Part shown: piece by piece, positions 17,374 through 25,333 of the stretch
Position numbering within the stretch: position 1 is the stretch's first letter
Layout: each line of letters begins with the position of its first letter
NCBI GenBank assembly: GCA_964564545.1
Contig: CAZMBP010000115.1
Location: 62,001-126,000, forward strand
Origin: CAJQQY01 sp964564545
Lineage (GTDB): Bacteria > Bacteroidota > Bacteroidia > Chitinophagales > Saprospiraceae
Direction of reading: 5' to 3'
Length of the DNA: 64,000 nt
Made by a program: the position numbers and the translations under genes
Notes under the pieces: model-generated
The model's input: only the letters and a program-made list of their open reading frames with translations
Database searches by the model: none
Told to the model about the DNA's origin: nothing

Positions 17374-18789
17374 ATGACAAGAGAACCTAACTTTTTAGAA
17401 AGTGTCAGCCGGAACTTCGACAAGGCCGCTGGACTTACCGATTTGCCATCAGGATTGTTGGCTCAAATCAAAGCTTGTAACTCTGTTTATCAAATGCGCT
17501 TCCCCGTGAGAGTGGGTAAAGACTACAAAGTCATCGAAGCCTACAGAGTTCAACACAGTCACCACAGATTACCAACTAAAGGTGGAATTCGTTTTAGCCA
17601 AAAAGTAAATCAAGAAGAAGTCATGGCATTGGCTTCATTGATGACTTACAAATGTGCTATTGTGGATGTTCCTTTTGGAGGTGCTAAAGGTGGTGTGAAA
17701 GTTTCTCCAAGAGAGCACACTCCAGCTCAATTACAAAAAATCACTCGGCGATATACAGCAGAGTTGGTTCGTAAAAATTTCATCGGTCCTGGGATTGATG
17801 TTCCTGCTCCTGATTACGGAACAGGCCCTAGAGAAATGGCGTGGATTCTGGATACTTACATGACTTTCAAAGGTGGTGAAATTGATGCTGCTGGATGTGT
17901 TACTGGAAAACCAGTTACCCAACATGGGATCAATGGAAGAACGGAAGCGACTGGTCGTGGAGTTTTTTATTCCATCAGAGAAGCAATGAGTCATGCTGAT
18001 GATATGAAAGAACTTGGATTGACTCCAGGAATGGAAGGTAAAACAATGGCCATTCAAGGAATGGGTAATGTTGGACATTACACAGCAACTATTTCTCAAA
18101 AAGAGGGTGGTGTGAAAATCATTTGTGTTGCTGAATATGAAGGAGCTATTTATAATGAGGATGGAATTGACTTTGATAAGTTAGTGAAGCATAGAAAGAA
18201 AACTGGATCTATCCTAGATTTTCCAGGTGCTAAAAACATGAAAAGTCGTAAAGATGTGTTGACAGTAAAATGCGACATCTTAGTTCCTGCAGCATTGGAA
18301 GGTCAAATACACAAGGGGAACGCTAGACAAGTAAAAGCAAAAATTATTGCTGAAGCTGCCAATGGTCCAGTAACTGCTGATGCAGAAGAAATCTTGTTGA
18401 AGAAAAATGTGATGATTATTCCTGACATGTATTGTAATGCAGGTGGTGTGACGGTTTCTTATTTCGAGTGGTTGAAAAACTTAACTCACATGAGATTCGG
18501 TCGTATGGAAAAAAGATTTGATCAAGCTCGATATATGAAACTAGTTGGAAAGATTGAAGAATCAACTGGTAAAACTATCGGAGCTAAAGAGAAAAGCTTT
18601 TTGACTCGTGGAGCTGACGAGATTGATTTAGTTCGATCTGGTTTGGAAGAAACAATGGTGATGGCTTATGATCAAATTAGACTCATCAAAAAACGAAAAC
18701 GAAAAGTAGAAGATTTACGTTCAGCTGCATTTATTAATGCATTGAATAAAATCAGTAGCGATTATTTGACTTTGGGTATTTTCCCTTAG
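17374..18789 (+). CDS. Glu/Leu/Phe/Val dehydrogenase (glutamate dehydrogenase)
   Basis: The substrate-binding domain has GGIRF, KCAIVDVPFGGAKGGVK (catalytic Lys) and PAPDYGTG. The Rossmann domain starts near residue 220 with AIQGMGNVGHYTA (GxGxxG), and VSYFEWLKNL lies near the end. It reversibly deaminates glutamate to 2-oxoglutarate using NAD(P)+. At 471 residues it is longer than the usual ~420-residue type because of an extension in the C-terminal third. Cofactor choice was not determined. It follows the CcmD-like gene with a six-base gap and is closed by a terminator. Confidence 0.9.
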   Translation: MTREPNFLESVSRNFDKAAGLTDLPSGLLAQIKACNSVYQMRFPVRVGKDYKVIEAYRVQHSHHRLPTKGGIRFSQKVNQEEVMALASLMTYKCAIVDVPFGGAKGGVKVSPREHTPAQLQKITRRYTAELVRKNFIGPGIDVPAPDYGTGPREMAWILDTYMTFKGGEIDAAGCVTGKPVTQHGINGRTEATGRGVFYSIREAMSHADDMKELGLTPGMEGKTMAIQGMGNVGHYTATISQKEGGVKIICVAEYEGAIYNEDGIDFDKLVKHRKKTGSILDFPGAKNMKSRKDVLTVKCDILVPAALEGQIHKGNARQVKAKIIAEAANGPVTADAEEILLKKNVMIIPDMYCNAGGVTVSYFEWLKNLTHMRFGRMEKRFDQARYMKLVGKIEESTGKTIGAKEKSFLTRGADEIDLVRSGLEETMVMAYDQIRLIKKRKRKVEDLRSAAFINALNKISSDYLTLGIFP

Positions 18790-18817
18790 TAGTAATTTTC
18801 GTTTTAGAAAAATATGG

Positions 18818-18850
18818 AAAGCCAACTTCAAAAGGAGTTGGCTTTTTTTT
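18818..18850 (+). terminator. Rho-independent terminator of the dehydrogenase gene
   Basis: A 10-bp stem (AAAGCCAACT with AGTTGGCTTT, 18818-18827 and 18836-18845) is followed by eight T. The same stem sequence appears in the terminator at 31148-31180. Confidence 0.88.
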
Positions 18851-18873
18851 GACACCCATCACATCTATCCAAT

Positions 18874-19368
18874 CTAACCCTTCAATTGATTGATGATCGA
18901 AGTAAGATCCAACTCCTGCCAAGAGACCGCAATTTTTCCATCCACCATTTCATAGAGAACAATTCCTGTAGAAGTAAATCGTTTTCCAGTAGCAGGAATA
19001 CCAAATAGCATCCCAGAATGCACCGCTTCGACTTCATAACGAATCGCCACCTGATTTGCATTTGCAAATAAATGAGTAATAGTAAAATGAGTTTCCGTAG
19101 CACCTTCTTTATAATCCTTAATCAAAAGACGCATTCCCTCATGCCCTGACAGTTGTTCAGCCCGAAGTGGATTCCCATCCGCCCAATTAGGTGAAATACA
19201 TCTTTCGAGCAGTTCCTCATTTTTTTCATTATTCCAACCTTCCTCAAACCATATTCGAACAGTTTCCTTATTTTGTTTAGCGAGTTTGTTATTTTTTATA
19301 GTGGCACATTGAGAGAATAAGATCATGCAAAATAAAAGTGTCAAGGTAAGTGAAGTTGGGTTTTTCAT
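18874..19368 (-). CDS. SnoaL-like ester-cyclase-family lipoprotein
   Basis: A lipoprotein signal ends at LFSQC, so Cys21 is the likely lipidated residue. The rest (about 35-160) is a SnoaL-like/NTF2-fold domain with RIWFEEGWNN, LLIKDYKEGATETHFTI and the C-terminal GKIAVSWQELDL. Some SnoaL proteins are polyketide cyclases, but most bacterial ones, including short lipoproteins like this, have no known substrate. It is monocistronic and convergent with the dehydrogenase. Confidence 0.72.
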   Translation of the reverse strand: MKNPTSLTLTLLFCMILFSQCATIKNNKLAKQNKETVRIWFEEGWNNEKNEELLERCISPNWADGNPLRAEQLSGHEGMRLLIKDYKEGATETHFTITHLFANANQVAIRYEVEAVHSGMLFGIPATGKRFTSTGIVLYEMVDGKIAVSWQELDLTSIINQLKG

Positions 19369-19638
19369 ATTGGGTTGGTTTTTATATTATTGAGATGAAT
19401 ATTTAAAGCTAAAAAAGAAAATGATAAATATTATAATTTATCGAATTTATTGTTGTTTTATTTTTTAAATATGATAAATTGCCAATTATAAATTGGATAA
19501 TTGAATTAATTTTAATAATAACTTTTTTCTGTCGTACTTCTTTTTTCGGAAAGTCTTAAATGATTTGCAGAATTTTCTCCATCACTAACGGGGGAGAAAG
19601 TTCACCTTATAAAATCAAGATCAACGAAAAAATCAAAA

Positions 19639-20385
19639 ATGTATGGGAGAGAAATCAAATTGAAAGAAGTAGAAATGAACGATGATATCTGGCAACAATG
19701 GCTAACCAATTTCGAATGGATCATGCATGTCTCCAAAAAGCGAGGATGGAATCAATTCAAATGGAACCCATTAAAAGAAATGGCCAAACAGAAAGGTTGG
19801 AACATCGATGAGCTAGAAATTAATCCTCCTATTTCAATTAAAAAAATTGAACAAATAGAAAAACACACCAATCAAATCTTTCCAGATGATTTTAAATTGG
19901 TACTATCAAAATATGCATCCGCCGTTCATTTAAATTGGCATATGAATGAAGATCAAGTAGAGGGATTCAAGGACATTTTTTGTGGAGGAGGTTATGGATA
20001 CATTTGGGAGGTGGAGTTGTTAGAAGAAATCCATAACGATTATTTAGGTTGGTTAAGAGATTGTTGGACAGATCCCAATGATAGCTATGGAGGAGTTTAT
20101 TATGATAAAGTTCCATTTATTTCTGTTCCCAATGGAGACTTGATTGCTTTCGATAAAAAAATAATTAATGGTCAATCAGAAGTGATTTACTTAAGTCACG
20201 ATGATGGAGAATTACATGGTCATCGATTAGCTAAAAATTTTGTGGAGTTTATATCCAAGTGGTCGAACCTTGGGTGTGTCGGAACTGAGGAATGGCAAAT
20301 GTCACCATTCTATGATTTTGAAAATAAAGAGATTTATTCTGCAGGCGAAGCGATTGATAAATGGAAAGCCATTCTTAATTTATAA
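19639..20385 (+). CDS. SMI1/KNR4 (SUKH) family protein
   Basis: The domain spans about residues 65-210: IEQIEKHTNQIFPDDFKLVLSK at its start, FISVPNGDLIAFDK in the middle, and LAKNFVEFISKW at the end. Many SUKH proteins are immunity proteins for polymorphic toxins, but no toxin, Rhs or WXG gene is adjacent, so the role stays open. There are two possible starts, the ATG at 19639 and another at 19675 (MNDDIWQQWL). The second gives a more usual N-terminus. It marks the left end of the accessory island. Confidence 0.72.
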   Translation: MYGREIKLKEVEMNDDIWQQWLTNFEWIMHVSKKRGWNQFKWNPLKEMAKQKGWNIDELEINPPISIKKIEQIEKHTNQIFPDDFKLVLSKYASAVHLNWHMNEDQVEGFKDIFCGGGYGYIWEVELLEEIHNDYLGWLRDCWTDPNDSYGGVYYDKVPFISVPNGDLIAFDKKIINGQSEVIYLSHDDGELHGHRLAKNFVEFISKWSNLGCVGTEEWQMSPFYDFENKEIYSAGEAIDKWKAILNL

Positions 20386-20407
20386 CAATGTAATTACAAA
20401 ATATATT

Positions 20408-20914
20408 TTACTCATATCTATAGTAATAATTTTCATTTGCCTTTTTCTCTTTTGTTGCTTTAATTCCAATAGAAAAATATCGTTTATAATCGAATCGAAA
20501 GATTTCTACTTTTTCTCCTGCTTTATCTTCAAAAAAATAAATCACACCATCTGCACCAATCATATCACCAGTACTTTTATCTTCGAAATAAAAAGCAGTT
20601 TCCAATACATCTTGGTAGGTGTATGTCTTATTGTCAAATTTTAAAAACAATTTATCGGCAGTTTGTTTGAGGGAAAATCCTTTTCCTTTGATTTCCTTTT
20701 TATTCAAAAAATCAATTTCAATTGGCGTGTCATCTAGTTTATATTTTCCTTTTAACATCCATTGGAATTTATTGATTAGATCATCCTCTATTTGATTGAT
20801 AGAATAATCCATTGATCCATGCGCTAATTGGGAGTCAAATGGCAAAGTGGAAATATTAAAAAAAGAACAGAAAAGGGTAGTCATTAAAAAAGAAGAAAAG
20901 GATATTATTTTCAT
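20408..20914 (-). CDS. Secreted protein of unknown function
   Basis: It has a probable signal peptide (residues 1-25) and then a mixed alpha/beta domain of 140 residues with FQWMLKGKYKLDDTPIEI and YFFEDKAGEKVEIFRFDYKRY. No family was recognised. It is convergent with the SUKH gene, whose stop is 23 bases away. It has no obvious partner gene. Confidence 0.5.
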   Translation of the reverse strand: MKIISFSSFLMTTLFCSFFNISTLPFDSQLAHGSMDYSINQIEDDLINKFQWMLKGKYKLDDTPIEIDFLNKKEIKGKGFSLKQTADKLFLKFDNKTYTYQDVLETAFYFEDKSTGDMIGADGVIYFFEDKAGEKVEIFRFDYKRYFSIGIKATKEKKANENYYYRYE

Positions 20915-21375
20915 ACAAGGATGTTTGTTTAAATGTAAATTATGGAAAGGCTAAAGGTAGTTAATTAAATGGCATCGGTTGAATTCAGGGGATCAAAATC
21001 ATCGTATACTTATAGAAAAGGTATGATGATTTTTTTATAAGATTGTTTCTCTATAGGTGTGACCATTCTGAGGTCATACTCAGGATATTGAGTTTTTTTA
21101 TTACATTTGATAGTTATATCTCTGATCTTATTTACCCAATTTTAAAACTGTACAAGCTCTACTTTATAATTAGTATTCCATTCAAGTATATTCCTGAGTT
21201 TGTAATTTTTTTTTTTTTTAATGATCTGTTTTAACAGTTTGAAATTGGTGGTTTAGGTAGTGGATAGATAGATATGTATAATAGTTACTGATATTGAATA
21301 GTTCGCTTCAAGCAGAAAAAAGAAAAAAGAAAAAAAGATTTAGTCTAAAAAAGAAGCTTCTTAGTAAATTAAAAA
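20915..21375. other. AT-rich spacer without a supported gene
   Basis: A 63-codon frame at 21043-21234 translates to a hydrophobic Phe/Ile/Tyr-rich sequence with a poly-T-encoded phenylalanine run. I judge it spurious. No repeat or RNA gene was recognised. Confidence 0.4.
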
Positions 21376-21954
21376 ATGGAAAAATCTGTCTTTATTTTAA
21401 AAAAATCAAAGAGAATATCTAAAATGATAAAATCAAAGAAAAAGTGGTTTTTCCTTTTGATTAGATTAATCGGAAGTATTCTCTTAATCCATTTTGGGTT
21501 AAAAGAGATTTTCGCCATTCTTGTGGGAGACGAAATGATTGTAGGAAAATTACTTATTTCTGGATTTATAGGGATTATGGGGATTTTAAATTTAATTCTG
21601 GTACTAATAAGTTATGAAATTGAAGTTACAGAAAGAGAACTAATAAAGAAATTCTTTTTTGGATGTTATAAAAAGAAGACACAACGAGAACGAATTGAAA
21701 GATTTGCAGAGTTCAACTTTGAGACAGAATATCTTTATTCAAAATCATTATTTTTATTGGGAGATAATATTAACATAGAAATATCTTCAATCGAAATATC
21801 AATTTACGATGAGGTGTAAAGTGAAGTAATTAAAGGACTTAATGAGGATAAAGAATACAAACAAAGTATTGAGAAATATTCTAATTGGATAGGAGTAATC
21901 ATTCTGATTTTTATGCTAATTATCGTTTTAGGATATAAAATAGTCGGAAGTTAA
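21376..21954 (+). pseudogene. Small membrane protein gene interrupted by an in-frame TAA
   Basis: The frame starts at ATG 21376 and reaches TAA at 21817-21819 after 147 codons. The same frame then continues for 44 more sense codons to TAA at 21952-21954. The extension is not random: it encodes a charged stretch (NEDKEYKQSIEKYSNW) and a clean membrane helix (WIGVIILIFMLIIVLGYKI). The upstream part has two helices (about 27-46 and 58-78) and a cytoplasmic segment. The intact protein would be about 192 residues with three helices. CAA-to-TAA at one codon explains the break; a sequencing error is possible. Family unknown. Confidence 0.7.
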
Positions 21955-21984
21955 AATCAATAAAAAAAGTCAGCAGCGAACAAT

Positions 21985-22030
21985 GGCTACAACGGTAATA
22001 GCTCCCATTCGGTCGCTACTGCGTGTAGCC
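21985..22030. repeat. Imperfect palindrome after the broken membrane protein gene
   Basis: GGCTACA (21985-21991) pairs with TGTAGCC (22024-22030). AAC lies just outside on the left and GTT outside on the right, with unequal spacers. Such GC-richer palindromes after small accessory genes are reminiscent of recombination-site-like intergenic sequences, but the core boxes are not convincing integron attC boxes. Confidence 0.35.
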
Positions 22031-22057
22031 GGGGACGTTATCGGTAATGATAGAATT

Positions 22058-22240
22058 GGAACTACTCAGGTCAAATTGAAAAGTGTAAAACAGCAAAATA
22101 TAATCTCAAATTCAATAAATAAATTTTTCGATTTCAGAATCATATTCTTGTTTTAGAATAAATCAAATATGTAAATGACTGGAGGATTTTAAAAAAGAGG
22201 CTATTTTAGGCCAAAATTTAAATTGACCTGAGTCGTTACC
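22058..22240. mobile_element. MITE-like element, copy A (183 bp)
   Basis: The left end GGAACTACTCAGGTCAAATT and the inverted right end (GGTAACGACTCAGGTCAATTT when complemented) match with one indel and few mismatches. The 7-bp direct repeat TAGAATT directly abuts both ends (22051-22057 and 22241-22247), as expected for a target-site duplication. It contains no coding frame of note. Copy B lies at 25111-25307. No transposase that could move it is in the window. Confidence 0.78.
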
Positions 22241-22255
22241 TAGAATTAGAATAAA

Positions 22256-22419
22256 ATGAAATTAAAGACAAAGAAAATAATAGCTCAGGAATTCTTAATA
22301 GCTTTGTGCTAATTTTTATTGGAGTAAGCACTTTTCTTGTCCCAAACCTTTACAACTTATCCCAAAATTCTGAAGTGAGTTCATTATCGAATCAAATTCG
22401 ACAAAAATATACAGTATGA
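22256..22419 (+). pseudogene. Frameshifted remnant of a small membrane protein gene
   Basis: From the ATG at 22256 one frame gives MKLKTKKIIAQEFLIALC and stops at 22312. A second frame, offset by two, then gives SFVLIFIGVSTFLVPNLYNL and runs to a TGA at 22417-22419. Together they read as one basic N-terminus, one membrane helix and a short tail. The TGA overlaps the ATG of the next gene. A frameshift near 22292-22300 would explain this. The product and function are unknown. Confidence 0.5.
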
Positions 22420-24959
22420 AAACCTTTACTCTCTTATCATTAATTCTCCTACTGGGGAATATTACTTATTCCCAATTTGCAACACCAGTTATCATTACCG
22501 AAGAAGGTGCACCAAGCTATATCGAATCTGGTGATTTTAATCAAGATGGATTTTTAGATTTAGTCTATACCTCGAATAATTTTAATATAGATACGCCCGC
22601 CGTTTATATCATTTTGAATGATGGCGAGGGCAACTATTTGCCACCGTCCACTACTATTCAAGGTATCGAACAGGGATTTTCCGTTGGGGTAGGTGATTTG
22701 AATGGAGATGGAATTCCAGACCTTGCTACCCCAGGAGGTAGTGAGACGGAGTTTAATTGGTATATAGGCAATGGCGATGGTACTTTTTCTGCGCCCAACG
22801 TGATTCAGTCTTCGTTAGGCGGGGCGTATATTTCCAAGACCGCCATTTTTGATTTGGATGCCAATGGGCATAATGACATTGTAGTTGTAAACTGGAATGC
22901 CTCTGATTATGGGTTTGTAGGTTGGTATAAAAATCATGGAGGAGGCAACATTGATACTTTAGTTACTATTTTTGATCAGTTACTCAACCCTTTTGATTTA
23001 GACTTTGGAGATTTGGATGGTGATATTTATCCCGATGTGGTCGTTGGGCAAAAAGCACCCGAAGCCGTATTCATTTTTGAATATGATGGTTCGGGGGATT
23101 TCACTTTTGAAGTATTGGAAAATAATATGGATTGGGCGCAAGAAGTGTTAATTGCAGACCTTGACTTAGATGGGGAAAATGAAATTCTGGCTACGGAAAA
23201 AAGTATGATAGAAATTTATGGTTGGAAAAGACTAGATTATCCTTTTCCTTTTAATACTTGGGGTAGTCAAAATACTTTTTTCAATACAACTGGTTTCAAT
23301 ACAACCGGGATAATAAATGAAATGGTGTATACAGATATAGATGAAGATTCGAGACCTGATTTGGTTTACGTTCTGGGCACAGGTGAAGTAGGATATTTTC
23401 CTAATGCTTTAATGAATGGTAATATAAATTTTGAGGACCACGTAGAAATTTGGAATGGTGGGGGCGTTAGTAGTGAATTTTTGGTAATAGATAGTGATAA
23501 CGATAATGACCAAGATATTGTATCCATTTCTTACGAGATTACTAATCCCGCAACTTCCAATCAGGTGACCCACCTACGAAATCTTGCCAATGATGAAAGT
23601 ATCAATGGTCAGGTATTTTGGGATGAAAATGAAAATGGATTGTTGGATAATAATGAAAACTTATTGCCTAATTTCCCCATCCAGATGTCGCCTGGTGCGT
23701 TGGCAGTATTTACCAATGCGGAGGGAGCTTTTCAGATTTTTGCCGATGCAGGAAACTATGAATTGATTCCTGAATTTGGAGATTGTTGGGAATCGACTAC
23801 CGGAGGAAATGTTATGGTCAACTTTGATGGAGTGAATACGATTGAAGATATTTTGATTGGTGTAAAAAAAGTATCTAATGCTGAAAATGTTCAGGTAAGT
23901 CTGACGAGTGCGTCTACCCGATGTGGATTTACGGTTCCTTTTTGGATGAATTATACCAATACGGGATGCCAGATAGTTTCTGGAAAAGTCAAAATGTTGC
24001 CAAGTAATTTGACGACACTTATTTCCGCTCAAACTCCTCCTGACCAAACGATCAATGATACCTTAATTTGGGATTTTGAAAATCTGATCCCAGGAGAAAA
24101 TCGTCAGGTAAATGTAACTTTTGAAATTGCAGGGGTACAAAACTTAGGTGATACTATTGCGATTCCTTTACATTTTGTAAAAGAAAATATAGATGGAATT
24201 TTTACTACCATTGATTCTTCTCTTTTTACTTCCATTATCAATTGTGCTTACGATCCCAATGATAAACAAACTTACCCTCGTCGAAGTGAGGTCATGCCCT
24301 ATGATCAAAATTACACATTGATGGAGGAGCGTATCGATTATACGATTCGCTTTCAAAATACAGGAACAGATACGGCATTTACGGTGGTCATTAGAGATAC
24401 TTTGTCATCAGATTTGGATTGGAGCACTTTTCAACCATTGAGTGCCAGTCATCCTTTTGAAACTGTTTTTCATGACGACGGAGCGGTAGAATTCTTTTTT
24501 AGAGATATTCTTCTGGTTGACAGTTTTACGAACGAACCGATGAGTCATGGCTATGTACAGTTTAATATTTTTACCAATGATAATTTACCCAACGAAACTT
24601 CTATTTTGAATTCGGCAAGTATTTATTTCGATTTCAATCCTCCAATTTTGACCAATACCGTTGATAACTTGATGGTGGATATGTTACCAGTTTTCACCTC
24701 AACCGATGACCTCTCACCCCGCAAAGCCTTACAAATTTTTCCAAATCCAATGGCGGTAGGAGAAAATTTATTTTTAAAAGACTTACCTGCTGAGGAAAAG
24801 CAAATTACTGTATTTGATAATTTAGGACAACTGATATTTTTTGAAAAAACTCGTGCCAGGGAATTTGCGATTCAAAGTATAGGTTGGCATGCCGGTATTT
24901 ATTTTGTTTTGATTGAAAATACAAATGAAAGGATGTTTGCTAAAGTCGTTATAAATTGA
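22416..24959 (+). CDS. T9SS-secreted FG-GAP repeat protein
   Basis: Signal peptide 1-20 (GNITYSQ). Residues 25-390 hold about seven FG-GAP/VCBS-type repeats with calcium-binding-like loops (FNQDGFLDLVYT, LNGDGIPDLAT, LDGDIYPDVVVG, SDNDNDQDIVSI), predicting a beta-propeller. A SdrD-like segment follows (NGQVFWDENENGLLDNNENL). An IYTIR-type conserved domain with RIDYTIRFQNTGTDTAFTVV follows at about 640-750. The last 75 residues are a T9SS type A sorting domain (LQIFPNPMAVGENLFL ... GIYFVLIEN). It is probably surface-attached or released. The start codon overlaps the stop of the frameshifted remnant. Confidence 0.85.
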   Translation: MKTFTLLSLILLLGNITYSQFATPVIITEEGAPSYIESGDFNQDGFLDLVYTSNNFNIDTPAVYIILNDGEGNYLPPSTTIQGIEQGFSVGVGDLNGDGIPDLATPGGSETEFNWYIGNGDGTFSAPNVIQSSLGGAYISKTAIFDLDANGHNDIVVVNWNASDYGFVGWYKNHGGGNIDTLVTIFDQLLNPFDLDFGDLDGDIYPDVVVGQKAPEAVFIFEYDGSGDFTFEVLENNMDWAQEVLIADLDLDGENEILATEKSMIEIYGWKRLDYPFPFNTWGSQNTFFNTTGFNTTGIINEMVYTDIDEDSRPDLVYVLGTGEVGYFPNALMNGNINFEDHVEIWNGGGVSSEFLVIDSDNDNDQDIVSISYEITNPATSNQVTHLRNLANDESINGQVFWDENENGLLDNNENLLPNFPIQMSPGALAVFTNAEGAFQIFADAGNYELIPEFGDCWESTTGGNVMVNFDGVNTIEDILIGVKKVSNAENVQVSLTSASTRCGFTVPFWMNYTNTGCQIVSGKVKMLPSNLTTLISAQTPPDQTINDTLIWDFENLIPGENRQVNVTFEIAGVQNLGDTIAIPLHFVKENIDGIFTTIDSSLFTSIINCAYDPNDKQTYPRRSEVMPYDQNYTLMEERIDYTIRFQNTGTDTAFTVVIRDTLSSDLDWSTFQPLSASHPFETVFHDDGAVEFFFRDILLVDSFTNEPMSHGYVQFNIFTNDNLPNETSILNSASIYFDFNPPILTNTVDNLMVDMLPVFTSTDDLSPRKALQIFPNPMAVGENLFLKDLPAEEKQITVFDNLGQLIFFEKTRAREFAIQSIGWHAGIYFVLIENTNERMFAKVVIN

Positions 24960-25025
24960 GGGTTGTGGTTGAGTTGTTATTTTTTGTTTCAACTTTGATC
25001 TACCCGGATTAAACAAGTAAAAAAC

Positions 25026-25110
25026 ACTAACTGACAGAAATGTATATATCGATCAGTCAGGCTAAACGCCCGACCGCTGTATGCACCCACATAAGTTACA
25101 ACTAAAAAAA
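25026..25110. repeat. Imperfect palindromic intergenic sequence
   Basis: Weak outer pairing (AACT at 25030 with AGTT near 25094, and TGTATA with TATGCA inside) brackets a GC-richer loop. It is similar in placement to the palindrome at 21985-22030, lying after a gene and before a MITE-like copy. Support is weak. Confidence 0.25.
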
Positions 25111-25307
25111 GGAGCTACCCTGGTCAAATCGAAAGATGTAAATTATTGGAAATCAGCGATTTATCAAAAATAAGATATACACAAAGAGTTTTTTTAAAAT
25201 TGAAAATAAATTATTATAGTAAAAAACAGGTGAATTTTGGCTGAAGTCGGCTAACAACAATAATTAAGTAGGGACGAGAATTGTCTAAATTGACCTGAGT
25301 AGTTATT
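25111..25307. mobile_element. MITE-like element, copy B (197 bp)
   Basis: The left end GGAGCTACCCTGGTCAAATC matches copy A (GGAACTACTCAGGTCAAATT) at 16 of 20 positions. The complemented right end contains AACTACTCAGGTCAATTT, almost identical to copy A. A run of exactly seven A flanks each side (25104-25110 and 25308-25314), which fits a 7-bp target duplication, though a homopolymer is weak evidence. The first 13 bases inside the left end also resemble copy A, but the centres have diverged. Confidence 0.72.
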
Positions 25308-25333
25308 AAAAAAAGAAATAAAAAAAAATTAAA

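Noticed and set aside
21043..21234. 63-codon small protein
   Set aside because: Composition is dominated by Phe, Ile and Tyr from AT-rich DNA, no family was recognised and there is no coding-like pattern.
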